Positions 23,270 through 32,015 of a stretch of DNA of 35,189 nucleotides are shown piece by piece. The notes beneath the pieces are model-generated. The model had not been told where the DNA came from. It saw nothing but the letters and a program-made list of their open reading frames with translations, and searched no databases. This stretch comes from UMGS1251 sp036666555 (GTDB lineage: Bacteria > Bacillota > Clostridia > Lachnospirales > Lachnospiraceae): positions 1 through 35,189 of the forward strand of contig JAVWVS010000024.1 in NCBI GenBank assembly GCA_036666555.1, read 5' to 3'. A program made the translations under genes and the position numbers. Numbering within the stretch: the first letter of the stretch is position 1; the number at the start of each line of letters is the position of its first letter.

Positions 23270-24457
23270 ATGGAAAAATTATTATTTACATCAGAGTCAG
23301 TAACAGAGGGACATCCGGATAAAATGTGTGACCAGATTTCGGATGCGATTTTAGATGCACTTTTAGAGCAGGATCCGATGAGCCGCGTGGCTTGTGAAAC
23401 GGCAGTTACCACGGGATTGGTACTGGTGATGGGGGAAATTACTACCAATGCTTACGTGGATATGCAAAAAATTGTGCGTGAAACCGTAAGAGATATTGGG
23501 TATGATCGTGCAAAATATGGATTTGATGCAGAAACCTGTGGCGTGTTGACTACGATTGATGAACAGTCTGCGGACATTGCATTGGGAGTAGATAAGGCAT
23601 TCGAGGCAAAAGAAAACAAAATGTCAGAAGAAGAAATAGAGGCAATTGGTGCAGGAGATCAGGGCATGATGTTTGGGTATGCATCCAATGAAACGCCGGA
23701 ATATATGCCTTATCCCATTGCACTGGCACATAAAATGGCAAGACGTTTGAGCGAAATTAGAAAAGATGGAACATTACCCTATTTGCGCCCAGATGGGAAA
23801 ACGCAGGTAACGGTGGAATATGATGAAAATGGTACACCGGTACGGTTGGAAGCGGTAGTTTTATCTACGCAGCATGATCCGGATGTGACACAGGAACAGA
23901 TTCACAAAGATATTAAAAAATATGTGTTTGATGAAGTACTTCCTGAACATATGGTGGATCAAGAGACCAAACTTTTCATCAATCCTACGGGACGCTTTGT
24001 CATCGGTGGACCTCATGGGGACAGCGGACTGACCGGACGAAAGATTATTGTGGATACTTATGGTGGCACAGCCCGCCATGGCGGTGGAGCATTTTCCGGG
24101 AAAGACTGCACTAAAGTAGACCGTTCGGCGGCATATGCAGCCCGTTATGTGGCAAAAAATATTGTGGCTGCGGGAATTGCTGAGAAATGTGAAATTCAGT
24201 TATCTTACGCTATTGGAGTGGCACAGCCCACTTCCATTATGGTGGATACATTTGGCACCGGAAAGCTTACAGAAGAGCAGTTAGTGAATGTCATTCGTGA
24301 AAACTTTGATTTGCGTCCGGCGGGCATTATTAAAATGTTGGATCTGAGAAGACCCATTTATAAGCAAGTGGCGGCATATGGACATTTTGGTAGAAATGAT
24401 CTGGATTTGCCTTGGGAAAAATTAGATAAAGCAGAAATATTGCAAAAATATCTATAA
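23270..24457 (+). CDS. metK: S-adenosylmethionine synthetase MetK
   Basis: The 395-residue enzyme makes SAM from methionine and ATP in the cytoplasm. I place the start at ATG 23270, after AGGAAAGGAAAG and just before MEKLLFTSESVTEGHPDKMCDQ, the usual N-terminus; the open frame upstream to 23177 runs through the riboswitch terminator. Signatures GAGDQGMMFGYA and GGGAFSGKDCTKVDRSAAY are intact. It is controlled by the SAM-I riboswitch above and closed by a terminator. Confidence 0.97.
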   Translation: MEKLLFTSESVTEGHPDKMCDQISDAILDALLEQDPMSRVACETAVTTGLVLVMGEITTNAYVDMQKIVRETVRDIGYDRAKYGFDAETCGVLTTIDEQSADIALGVDKAFEAKENKMSEEEIEAIGAGDQGMMFGYASNETPEYMPYPIALAHKMARRLSEIRKDGTLPYLRPDGKTQVTVEYDENGTPVRLEAVVLSTQHDPDVTQEQIHKDIKKYVFDEVLPEHMVDQETKLFINPTGRFVIGGPHGDSGLTGRKIIVDTYGGTARHGGGAFSGKDCTKVDRSAAYAARYVAKNIVAAGIAEKCEIQLSYAIGVAQPTSIMVDTFGTGKLTEEQLVNVIRENFDLRPAGIIKMLDLRRPIYKQVAAYGHFGRNDLDLPWEKLDKAEILQKYL

Positions 24458-24459
24458 GG

Positions 24460-24500
24460 ATAAGGAGTAAAAGTTGGAATGACCAACCTTTACTCCTTAT
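24460..24500 (+). terminator. Terminator after metK
   Basis: An 18-pair hairpin (24460-24477 with 24483-24500) with a single A/C mismatch and a 5-base loop AATGA, followed by T-rich sequence. Confidence 0.88.
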
Positions 24501-24561
24501 TTCACTTTACAAAAATTTTATAAATGTTTACAAGCTGTTTGCTGTTCCCATTGTGGTTCCG

Positions 24562-24570
24562 TGGTATACT
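24562..24570 (+). promoter_or_regulatory. Extended -10 promoter before the histidine kinase gene
   Basis: TGG followed by TATACT (24565-24570) is an extended -10 element 30 bases before the GTG start at 24600. No convincing -35 box is seen. Confidence 0.45.
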
Positions 24571-24599
24571 ATACCAAATGGCTGAAAGGATGTGGAATC

Positions 24600-26096
24600 G
24601 TGAAGCTAAAGACCAGATTAACGATTGCATTTTTAACGGTACTGGTGTTGCCGATTATGTTAAGTGCGGTTGCTATCTACGCATTTGGGCAATATCAGAT
24701 ACGATCAATTGAAAAAACATATGGGATATCAGGGACCACTTATAAATCTTTTTCGAATTCGATTATGGTATTGAATCGGTTGACAGAGAAGCCTTACCAT
24801 GAATTGGCCGGTGTGGCTATGGAAGAAAATTCTAAATTAGAAGACGCGACCTATCTTTCCCAGTTTAATAAAAAATTGAAAAATAAAAGTTCTTATTTGG
24901 TCGTACGTAAAAATCATACCATTGTCTATTTAGGAACCGAAGAGAATCATGCAGAGGATGTACTTGGTCAATTACCACTTTATGAAGACTTTGATCCGGC
25001 TTCCAATAGCGGGGTATATTTAGGCGGTGATTCTCCGGCACTAGTAAAGCAGGCTGATTTCCTATATCGGGATGGTGGAAAAGGAAGTGCATTTATTGTA
25101 ACCGATGTGAGTGAGGTAATGCCGGAAGTGCGGGCATTTCTTGTGGACATTATGCTTGCGATGGTGGTGATATTGGCTTTTACAGCGGCACTTTTAATTC
25201 TCTGGATATACAAAGGAGTAGCAGGTCCCTTAAGTAGGATGCAGATTGCCACGCAGAATATTAAAGATGGGAATCTGGATTATGAGCTGGAAGTGGAAAC
25301 CGATGATGAAATTGGACAGCTTTGCATGGATTTTGAAGAAATGCGCTTACGTTTAAAAGCGAATGCAGGGGAGAAATTAAAATCGGATCGGGATAATAAA
25401 GAATTGATCAGTAATATTTCTCATGATTTAAAAACGCCAATTACCGCTATTAAAGGGTATGCAGAAGGAATTATCGATGGTGTAGCGGCTACGCCCGAGA
25501 AAACAGATAAGTATATTCGAACGATTTATAATAAAGCGGACGAGATGAATACACTGGTAAATGAGTTGACCTTATATTCCAAGATTGATACCAATCGGAT
25601 TCCGTATAACTTCAACACCTTATCGGTAGGAGCATATTTTGATGATTGTGCAGAAGACCTCTCCTTGGAATTAGAGGCGAAAGGCGTGGAGTTTGGATAC
25701 TTCAATTATGTGAATAAAGAAGTGGAGATCATTGCAGATGCGGAGCAGGTGAAGCGAGTCATTAATAATATTGTGACCAACTCTTTAAAATATATGGACA
25801 AAGAAAAGGCATTGATTAATTTACGAGTGAAGGATGTGGGCGATTTTATTCAAGTAGAATTAGAGGACAATGGAAAGGGAATCGGAGCCAAAGATTTACC
25901 CAACATTTTTGATCGGTTTTACCGCACGGATGCATCTAGAAATTCAGCGATGGGTGGAAGTGGCATTGGGCTATCCATTGTAAAAAAAGTAATTGAAGAA
26001 CATGGTGGAAAAATATGGGCAACCAGTCGAGAGGGAACGGGTACAGTAATGTATTTCGTCCTTAGAAAATATGAGGAGGTACCGGCAAATGAGTGA
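24600..26096 (+). CDS. Membrane sensor histidine kinase
   Basis: The 498-residue kinase starts at GTG 24600, 9 bases after AAAGGA; an in-frame ATG at 24561 overlaps the extended -10 box. It has two membrane helices (about 9-29 and 182-204) around an extracellular sensor of about 150 residues, a HAMP domain (about 205-255), a HisKA domain with His275 in SNISHDLKTP, and a HATPase domain with the N box NNIVTNSLKYMD, DNGKGIG, FDRFYR and GGSGIGLSIVKK. Its gene overlaps the response regulator by 8 bases. The signal is unknown. A potassium uptake pair lies just downstream behind a terminator. Confidence 0.92.
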   Translation: MKLKTRLTIAFLTVLVLPIMLSAVAIYAFGQYQIRSIEKTYGISGTTYKSFSNSIMVLNRLTEKPYHELAGVAMEENSKLEDATYLSQFNKKLKNKSSYLVVRKNHTIVYLGTEENHAEDVLGQLPLYEDFDPASNSGVYLGGDSPALVKQADFLYRDGGKGSAFIVTDVSEVMPEVRAFLVDIMLAMVVILAFTAALLILWIYKGVAGPLSRMQIATQNIKDGNLDYELEVETDDEIGQLCMDFEEMRLRLKANAGEKLKSDRDNKELISNISHDLKTPITAIKGYAEGIIDGVAATPEKTDKYIRTIYNKADEMNTLVNELTLYSKIDTNRIPYNFNTLSVGAYFDDCAEDLSLELEAKGVEFGYFNYVNKEVEIIADAEQVKRVINNIVTNSLKYMDKEKALINLRVKDVGDFIQVELEDNGKGIGAKDLPNIFDRFYRTDASRNSAMGGSGIGLSIVKKVIEEHGGKIWATSREGTGTVMYFVLRKYEEVPANE

Positions 26097-26781
26097 ACGA
26101 ATATTAATTATAGAAGATGAGGAAGCAATTGCGGATTTAGAAAAGGACTATTTAGAATTAAGTGGATTCGAGGTGGAAGTTGCCAATGACGGAGAGACTG
26201 GTCTAAAGAAAGCGCTGACAGAGGATTATGACTTGTTTATTTTAGATCTTATGCTTCCGGGCGTGGATGGATTTGAAATTTGTAAACAGATTCGAAAAAA
26301 TAAAAATACGCCTGTCTTAATGGTGTCTGCCAAAAAAGACGACATTGATAAGATTCGAGGTCTTGGTCTGGGAGCAGATGATTATATTACCAAACCATTT
26401 AGTCCGAGTGAGATGGTGGCAAGAGTGAAGGCACATTTGGCAAGATATAACCGTTTGATTGGAAGTGCTGCAGAGGAAAATAAAATCGTAGAAATCCGAG
26501 GATTGAAAATTGATACAACCGCACGCCGGGTGTGGATTAATGGGGAGGAAAAAACATTTACCACAAAAGAATTTGATCTTTTAACATTCCTTGCAAGTCA
26601 CCCCAACCATGTGTATACGAAAGATGAACTATTTAGCGAAATCTGGGATATGGAATCCATCGGAGATATTGCCACAGTTACGGTGCATATTAAAAAAATT
26701 CGTGAAAAAGTAGAATACGACACTTCTAATCCCCAATATATTGAGACCATATGGGGAGTGGGATATCGCTTTAAGATGTAA
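26089..26781 (+). CDS. OmpR/PhoB-family response regulator
   Basis: The 230-residue regulator has an N-terminal receiver (acidic pocket Glu9/Asp10, phosphoacceptor Asp53 in LFILDLMLPG, Ser80, Lys102) and a C-terminal winged-helix DNA-binding domain (TTKEFDLLTFLASHPNHVYTK, then WGVGYRFK). I start at ATG 26089 behind GAGGAGG; the reading from 26071 lacks its own site. It is the partner of the overlapping histidine kinase and followed by a terminator. Confidence 0.95.
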   Translation: MSERILIIEDEEAIADLEKDYLELSGFEVEVANDGETGLKKALTEDYDLFILDLMLPGVDGFEICKQIRKNKNTPVLMVSAKKDDIDKIRGLGLGADDYITKPFSPSEMVARVKAHLARYNRLIGSAAEENKIVEIRGLKIDTTARRVWINGEEKTFTTKEFDLLTFLASHPNHVYTKDELFSEIWDMESIGDIATVTVHIKKIREKVEYDTSNPQYIETIWGVGYRFKM

Positions 26782-26790
26782 AACGTAGTG

Positions 26791-26814
26791 AAAAGACCTT
26801 TCGAGGTCTTTTTT
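26791..26814 (+). terminator. Terminator after the two-component genes
   Basis: AAAAGACCT (26791-26799) pairs with AGGTCTTTT (26804-26812) over a TTCG tetraloop, with a T run to 26814. Confidence 0.9.
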
Positions 26815-26886
26815 AATTGGGGGAATTATGGTAGTATGGTAGGAATAGAAGGCAATCAGAGATAAAGTTTGTGAGGGATTAAGGAC

Positions 26887-28269
26887 GTGAAAAGAAAAGA
26901 GAAAGAACTAAATATTAGATTGAATACCATGCAGTTGCTGGCACTTGGATTTATGGGAACGATTCTCGTAGGAGGAGTTCTGCTGTGGCTTCCTATCTGC
27001 AATACAAAACCAATTGCATTTATTGATGCATTGTTTGCATCTACTACGGCAGTTTGTGTAACCGGATTGGTGACAGTGACACCTGCAGTGCAATTTACAC
27101 TTTTGGGAAAGATAATCCTGTTGATACTGATCCAGATAGGTGGTCTCGGTGTCATTGCCTGTATGATTATGTTTTTTGTGTTAATCCGAAAAAGAATTAC
27201 AATGAAGCAACGGGTCATTATTCAAGAGGCCTACAATATGGACACCTTGTCAGGAATGGTGAAATTGGTCATTCGGGTGTTAAAAGGGACAATGGTAGTA
27301 GAGGGAATTGGAGCAGTGTTATTTTCCTTTCAGTTTATCCCTCAGTTTGGCGTAGCACGGGGCATATGGTATTCCGTTTTTCATTCGATTTCTGCATTTT
27401 GTAATGCGGGAATTGATATTATAGGGGTAAGCAGTTTTATGGGATATGCAGTGAATCCATTGATGAATCTGACCACTATGATGCTGATTGTGATGGGTGG
27501 AATTGGTTTTACCGTGTGGAAAGATGTGGGAGATCGTGCCAAAGATGTATGGAAAAGAAATAATACACCGGGAATGGCTTTCCGAAAATTATCATTGCAT
27601 TCGAAAATTGCAATTACGACTACCGTAGTCTTGATTGTAGGAGGAACGCTTTTGATTTTTGCACTGGAGTACACCAATACGAAAACCATTGGAAACATGA
27701 GTTTGGGACAGAAGATTATGGCTTCGGCATTTCATTCCGTATCTACAAGAACAGCCGGATTTGCTACGGTATCTCAGAGTGGATTTCATGAAGGTACGAA
27801 ATTTATCACTTGTATTTTGATGTTTATCGGAGGTTCTCCCGGAGGAACGGCAGGTGGTATTAAGACAACCACAATGGCTATGTTATTTCTTGCCAGCCTT
27901 ACCACCATTCATGGCGGAAATGATGTGGAATGTTATGGAAGGAAGATTTCCAGAGGTAACATTCGAACTGGATTGACTGTGATATTGGTAGCACTTTCTT
28001 TTTTGGGCATTGGGACCTTGCTGGTAACTATTTTCGAAGGAGATATTGATTTTTTAAGAGTGCTGTATGAAACCACCTCGGCAATTGGTACGGTTGGGCT
28101 TAGCGCAGATTTAACGCCAACTCTTTGTTCCGCCAGCAAGATGGTCATTATTTTGTTGATGTACATTGGTAGAATTGGACCGGTTACTATGGCACTGGCT
28201 TTTGGTGGAAAGAAAAATGCACGAGATAAGATCCGGGAATTACCGGAAAGAAACATCATGGTTGGATAG
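26887..28269 (+). CDS. trkH: Potassium uptake channel subunit, TrkH/KtrB family
   Basis: The 460-residue membrane protein has four pore repeats in the style of TrkH/KtrB. Filter glycines are seen in AVCVTGLVTV, SAFCNAGIDI, VSTRTAGFATV and TSAIGTVGLS. The start is GTG 26887, with GAGGG 9 bases upstream. The soluble RCK partner is encoded 11 bases downstream. In many Firmicutes such systems respond to c-di-AMP, whose hydrolase GdpP is encoded in this window; a link is inference. Confidence 0.92.
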   Translation: MKRKEKELNIRLNTMQLLALGFMGTILVGGVLLWLPICNTKPIAFIDALFASTTAVCVTGLVTVTPAVQFTLLGKIILLILIQIGGLGVIACMIMFFVLIRKRITMKQRVIIQEAYNMDTLSGMVKLVIRVLKGTMVVEGIGAVLFSFQFIPQFGVARGIWYSVFHSISAFCNAGIDIIGVSSFMGYAVNPLMNLTTMMLIVMGGIGFTVWKDVGDRAKDVWKRNNTPGMAFRKLSLHSKIAITTTVVLIVGGTLLIFALEYTNTKTIGNMSLGQKIMASAFHSVSTRTAGFATVSQSGFHEGTKFITCILMFIGGSPGGTAGGIKTTTMAMLFLASLTTIHGGNDVECYGRKISRGNIRTGLTVILVALSFLGIGTLLVTIFEGDIDFLRVLYETTSAIGTVGLSADLTPTLCSASKMVIILLMYIGRIGPVTMALAFGGKKNARDKIRELPERNIMVG

Positions 28270-28280
28270 GAGAGGGACAG

Positions 28281-28931
28281 ATGAAAAAACAATATGCAGT
28301 ATTTGGACTAGGTAATTTTGGGAGTAGCGTAGCTTTAAAGTTACAGGCATTAGGGTGTGATGTAGTCGTAGTAGATAGTTCCATGGAAAAAATAAATGAT
28401 ATTGCGGATGAAGTATCCTATGCGATTAAGGCGGATATTGAAGAACCGGATGTGATGAAATCATTGGGTGCGCGAAATTTGGACGGGGCTATTGTGGCAA
28501 TTTCCGATCACATGGAAGCCAGTATTATGGCAACGATTATGGCCAAAGAACTAGGAATTCCTTACGTAATCGCTAAAGCAAAAAGTGAGCTTCATGCAAA
28601 GATTCTAAAAAAAGTAGGAGCAGATACCATTGTCTATCCGGAAAAAGAAATGGGCAATAAAATTGCGAAAAGCTTAGTATCTACGAATTTTGCGGATTGG
28701 ATTGAGTTGTCTCCGGATTACAGTTTAGTGGAGATGAAGATTCCAAAGGCATGGACCGGAAAAAGTCTTATTGAATTAAATGTGCGTGAACAATATGGTA
28801 TGAATGTGGTTGGCATTGTAGAAGGAGATAAGACGGAGGTAACTATTAATCCGAAGAAACCGCTTCCCGAGAATTGCAAGGTGATTTTAATCGGAGAAGA
28901 CAGTCAATTAAAAAATCTGAAAAGTGAGTAA
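28281..28931 (+). CDS. trkA: Potassium uptake regulatory subunit, TrkA/KtrA family
   Basis: The 216-residue cytoplasmic protein has an N-terminal RCK/NAD-binding domain (FGLGNFGSSV at about 8-17) and a C-terminal RCK_C domain (about 135-214, including LVEMKIPKAWTGKSLIELN). It gates the channel subunit encoded just upstream; RCK_C is where c-di-AMP binds in KtrA homologues. The short length fits KtrA rather than the doubled TrkA of proteobacteria. Confidence 0.93.
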   Translation: MKKQYAVFGLGNFGSSVALKLQALGCDVVVVDSSMEKINDIADEVSYAIKADIEEPDVMKSLGARNLDGAIVAISDHMEASIMATIMAKELGIPYVIAKAKSELHAKILKKVGADTIVYPEKEMGNKIAKSLVSTNFADWIELSPDYSLVEMKIPKAWTGKSLIELNVREQYGMNVVGIVEGDKTEVTINPKKPLPENCKVILIGEDSQLKNLKSE

Positions 28932-28937
28932 AAGACA

Positions 28938-29714
28938 ATGATTACAAGTACAAGCAATCCACAGGTGAAATGGCTTTTACAGCTACAAAAGAAGAGTAAA
29001 GTAAGGAATGAGGAAGGCGTATTTATAGTAGAAGGAATACGAATGTTTCAGGAATTGCCGAAAGAGCGAGTAGAGAAAGTATACTTGTCCGAATCATTCT
29101 TTTTAAAGAAAAAAGGAGAATGGGAACCGGGGCATCCAACTCCGGAGATTCTTTCCGATCATGTCTTTGATTATGTGTCAGATACCAAGACACCGCAGGG
29201 AATCTTATGCGTGGTGAGACGTAAGGGCTATACGATAGAGGATTTACAAAGAGAAAAGGAACCATTCTTACTGGTACTGGATCAGATACAAGACCCGGGC
29301 AACCTAGGGACAATCTTGCGAACGGCAGAGGGAGCCGGTGTCAACGGAATTGTCATGAGTTCGGATTGTGCAGATATTTATAATCCTAAGACAATCCGCT
29401 CCACCATGGGTTCCATATACCGTATGCCGGTGGTGGTGACCAGTGATTTGTGTACTGCCATTGGGACATTAAAGAAGAGTGGTGTGCGTATATATGCGGC
29501 ACATTTGGAAGGGAAACATACATACGACCAGGAAGATTACCGAAGGGGATGCGGATTTCTAATTGGAAATGAGGGAAATGGACTTCGTGAAGAAATTGCT
29601 GCACAGGCAGATGAATGGGTGCGAATTCCTATGCATGGACAGGTGGAATCCTTAAATGTAGCGATTGCATCTTCAGTGCTAATGTTTGAAGTATGCAGAC
29701 AGAGAAGATCCTAA
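28938..29714 (+). CDS. TrmH/SpoU-family RNA 2'-O-methyltransferase
   Basis: The 258-residue protein has an N-terminal substrate-binding domain (about 1-95) and a C-terminal SPOUT knot domain with LDQIQDPGNLGTILRTAEG, FLIGNEGNGL and VESLNVAIASSVLMFE, the three SpoU motifs. It should methylate a ribose in 23S rRNA or tRNA; RlmB-like or TsnR-like targets cannot be told apart. The start at 28938 is six bases after trkA and lacks a strong ribosome site, so coupling is likely. Confidence 0.9.
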   Translation: MITSTSNPQVKWLLQLQKKSKVRNEEGVFIVEGIRMFQELPKERVEKVYLSESFFLKKKGEWEPGHPTPEILSDHVFDYVSDTKTPQGILCVVRRKGYTIEDLQREKEPFLLVLDQIQDPGNLGTILRTAEGAGVNGIVMSSDCADIYNPKTIRSTMGSIYRMPVVVTSDLCTAIGTLKKSGVRIYAAHLEGKHTYDQEDYRRGCGFLIGNEGNGLREEIAAQADEWVRIPMHGQVESLNVAIASSVLMFEVCRQRRS

Positions 29715-29723
29715 TATGATATC

Positions 29724-29762
29724 AAAAGGGAGTCATGGAAATTTTCCATGGTTCCCTTTTTC
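29724..29762 (+). terminator. Terminator after the RNA methyltransferase gene
   Basis: A long hairpin: AAAAGGGA (29724-29731) pairs with TCCCTTTT (29753-29760), two G-U pairs follow, then CATGGAA with TTCCATG close on a small loop. A T run follows. Confidence 0.88.
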
Positions 29763-29786
29763 CCATCATATACCAAGGGTGAAAAG

Positions 29787-29815
29787 TTGACAGAAAAAAA
29801 GAATCGTGATATCCT
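29787..29815 (+). promoter_or_regulatory. Likely promoter before the secreted hydrolase gene
   Basis: A perfect TTGACA (29787-29792) and TATCCT (29810-29815) have a 17-base spacer. A second candidate, TATACT at 29875-29880 with TTGTAA 19 bases upstream, lies closer to the start at 29943. Confidence 0.55.
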
Positions 29816-29942
29816 AACAAAGTACTAAACGTAACAATTCTGTAACAAGTTGTAATAATTATGAATTATTTGCGTATACTATTAGTAACAAATAATTGCT
29901 TGCAGGATGAAAACGAATAGGAAGTGTAGGAGGTATTTAATC

Positions 29943-30863
29943 ATGAGGGAATTAACGAAAAGAGTTTTAGCAGCGACGATGGTCTTGACCTGTACTGTAA
30001 CTATGGCGGGATTTGGCAGCCGGGCGGCAACAGCAGTGGCACCATCGGATACCAAACTGGTAGAACACATCAAAAATAAAGAGAGCATATCACCCCTGGA
30101 AGAAACTTGGGGGACCATTCCGGCAGCGGCTGCAGTAGCAGCGGATACACAGCAGTGGTATGGGAAAGCATTGGCGAATACAGATGGGGAAGCAGATGTA
30201 TTGGCAGAAGCCACTGAGGGGAGCTCGGTGGTCGGAAAGTTGTATCGAAATACATTGGTGTCTGTGGAAGAAAAAGGGACACAGTGGTCTCGGATTGCAT
30301 CTGCAGCCGTAAACGGATATGTAAAAAACGAAATGCTGGTATTTGGAAAAGATGCAGTGGAGCGGGCAAAGATTGTGTGTCCGGAAGGAGCAGTATCCAA
30401 TGGGAAAACGGTGGAAGAATTAGCAGCAGAAGAAGCCATGAGACGGGAAGAGGCAGCTAGACAGGTGGCAGAAGCAGAGAAGCAGGAAGCAACCAAGGCG
30501 GCAGTGAAAACCAGACCTTCGGTTTCGGCATCTACGGATGAACAGACGCTATTAGCAGCATTGATCTTCTGCGAAGCAGGGAATCAACCCTATGAAGGCC
30601 AGGTGGCAGTGGGAGCGGTCATTATGAACCGTGTAAGAAGTGGCGAATTTGCCAATACCATTACAGGAGTCATCTATGAGGCCGGACAGTTTGGCCCAGC
30701 CATTACCGGAAAACTGGATCGGGTGATGGCAAATGGAAGCTATACCGATGCATCGATATCGGCAGCAGCAGATGCGTTAGCGGGAGCCAATCCAATTGGA
30801 AGTGCATTGTATTTTGGAAATGGGAATTATGGGCAATTAATTGGAGACCATTATTTTCATTAG
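29943..30863 (+). CDS. Secreted cell-wall hydrolase with SH3 domain (SleB/CwlJ type)
   Basis: The 306-residue protein starts at ATG 29943 behind TAGGAGGT; the frame is open from 29907 but that start has no such site. A signal peptide (about 1-31, MRELTKRVLAATMVLT..., ending near AATA) precedes an SH3b domain (about 75-135), an Ala/Glu-rich helical linker (about 155-188) and a Hydrolase_2 domain (about 200-306). The catalytic Glu211 lies in FCEAGNQPYEGQVAVGAV, as in SleB germination enzymes. It should cut peptidoglycan outside the membrane. No YpeB partner is adjacent, and the SH3 domain suggests a vegetative wall-remodelling or spore role; which one is unknown. Confidence 0.88.
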   Translation: MRELTKRVLAATMVLTCTVTMAGFGSRAATAVAPSDTKLVEHIKNKESISPLEETWGTIPAAAAVAADTQQWYGKALANTDGEADVLAEATEGSSVVGKLYRNTLVSVEEKGTQWSRIASAAVNGYVKNEMLVFGKDAVERAKIVCPEGAVSNGKTVEELAAEEAMRREEAARQVAEAEKQEATKAAVKTRPSVSASTDEQTLLAALIFCEAGNQPYEGQVAVGAVIMNRVRSGEFANTITGVIYEAGQFGPAITGKLDRVMANGSYTDASISAAADALAGANPIGSALYFGNGNYGQLIGDHYFH

Positions 30864-30894
30864 AAGTAAAAAGGGAGTATGGAACGATAGAATC

Positions 30895-30941
30895 AAAAAA
30901 CGAGAGAAATGTAGGGGAAAATTGCATTTCTCTTGTTTTTT
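30895..30941 (+). terminator. Terminator after the hydrolase gene
   Basis: A 17-pair stem (30895-30911 with 30925-30941) has a 13-base loop; one G-U pair interrupts it. It begins with six As and ends with a T run. Confidence 0.87.
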
Positions 30942-30947
30942 TGTATA

Positions 30948-30976
30948 TTGAACAAATGCAGGAAGAATGTTATTAT
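30948..30976 (+). promoter_or_regulatory. Likely promoter of argF-birA
   Basis: TTGAAC (30948-30953) and TATTAT (30971-30976) are separated by 17 bases, 40 bases before the argF start. I see no clear ArgR (ARG box) palindrome here. Confidence 0.6.
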
Positions 30977-31016
30977 GTAAGGAAGTAAAAAGGACGGAAT
31001 AATTAGGAGGTACAAA

Positions 31017-32015
31017 ATGGACTTAGAAGGACGTAGCTTTTTAACACTCAAAGACTTTACGGCACAAGAAATAGAATATATGGTTGATTTGGCAGCGACA
31101 TTGAAAGAAAAAAAGAAAAAGGGAATACAAGTAGACGTACTTCGAGGGAAAAATGTGGCTTTGATTTTTGAAAAGACAAGTACAAGAACCAGGTGCTCCT
31201 TTGAAGTGGCAGCACATGATCTGGGCATGGGAACGACCTATTTAGATCCGGCAGGTTCTCAGATTGGGAAAAAAGAAAGTATTGCAGATACGGCAAGAGT
31301 GCTGGGGCGGATGTATGAGGGAATTGAATACCGTGGCTATGGTCAAGAAATCGTAGAAGACTTGTCCAAATATGCTGGGGTTCCCGTTTGGAATGGATTG
31401 ACCAATGAATATCATCCCACACAGATGCTGGCAGACCTTTTGACAGTGAAAGAACGGCTGGGACATTTTCAAGGTGTGAAATTAGTCTATATGGGAGATG
31501 CAAGGTACAACATGGGTAATTCTCTTATGATTGCCTGTGCGAAGATGGGGATGCACTTTGTAGCTTGTGCACCGAAAAAATATTTCCCAAATCCGGAGCT
31601 GATTCAGACTTGTCAGGCATATGCGAAAGAATCCGGAGCTACCCTTTCTTTTGTGGAAGATGTGAAAGAAGGAACCAAGGGGGCAGATGTTATCTATACA
31701 GACGTATGGGTATCGATGGGAGAACCGGACAAGGTATGGGAAGAACGCATTCGGGAACTGACCCCTTATAAAGTGACGATGGATGTTATGAAAAATGCAG
31801 GAGAGCAGTCTCTCTTTTTACATTGTCTGCCGGCATATCATGACTTAAAGACAAAGATTGGAAACGAAATGTGCAGTCGATACCATTTGACGGAATTAGA
31901 AGTGACAGAGGAAGTGTTTGAATCTCACCACTCCGTGGTGTTTGAAGAGGCAGAGAATCGTATGCACACCATTAAAGCGGTGATGGCAGCTACCTTAGGA
32001 GCAAAATTTCAATGA
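31017..32015 (+). CDS. argF: Ornithine carbamoyltransferase
   Basis: The 332-residue enzyme makes citrulline from ornithine and carbamoyl phosphate. The carbamoyl-phosphate loop STRTR is at 55-59, HPTQ at 133-136, the ornithine-side SMG at 233-235 and HCLP at 269-272. The start has a strong TAGGAGGT site. No other arg gene or arcA/arcC is adjacent, so anabolic (argF) rather than catabolic (arcB) use is only presumed. Its last four bases overlap birA (ATGA). Confidence 0.93.
   Translation: MDLEGRSFLTLKDFTAQEIEYMVDLAATLKEKKKKGIQVDVLRGKNVALIFEKTSTRTRCSFEVAAHDLGMGTTYLDPAGSQIGKKESIADTARVLGRMYEGIEYRGYGQEIVEDLSKYAGVPVWNGLTNEYHPTQMLADLLTVKERLGHFQGVKLVYMGDARYNMGNSLMIACAKMGMHFVACAPKKYFPNPELIQTCQAYAKESGATLSFVEDVKEGTKGADVIYTDVWVSMGEPDKVWEERIRELTPYKVTMDVMKNAGEQSLFLHCLPAYHDLKTKIGNEMCSRYHLTELEVTEEVFESHHSVVFEEAENRMHTIKAVMAATLGAKFQ

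Noticed and set aside
29882..30496. 204-residue minus-strand open frame opposite the secreted hydrolase
   Set aside because: It is antisense to a gene with signal peptide, SH3 and SleB-type domains. Its Ser/Ala/Phe-rich sequence mirrors the GCA-rich coding strand, and no ribosome site is seen.
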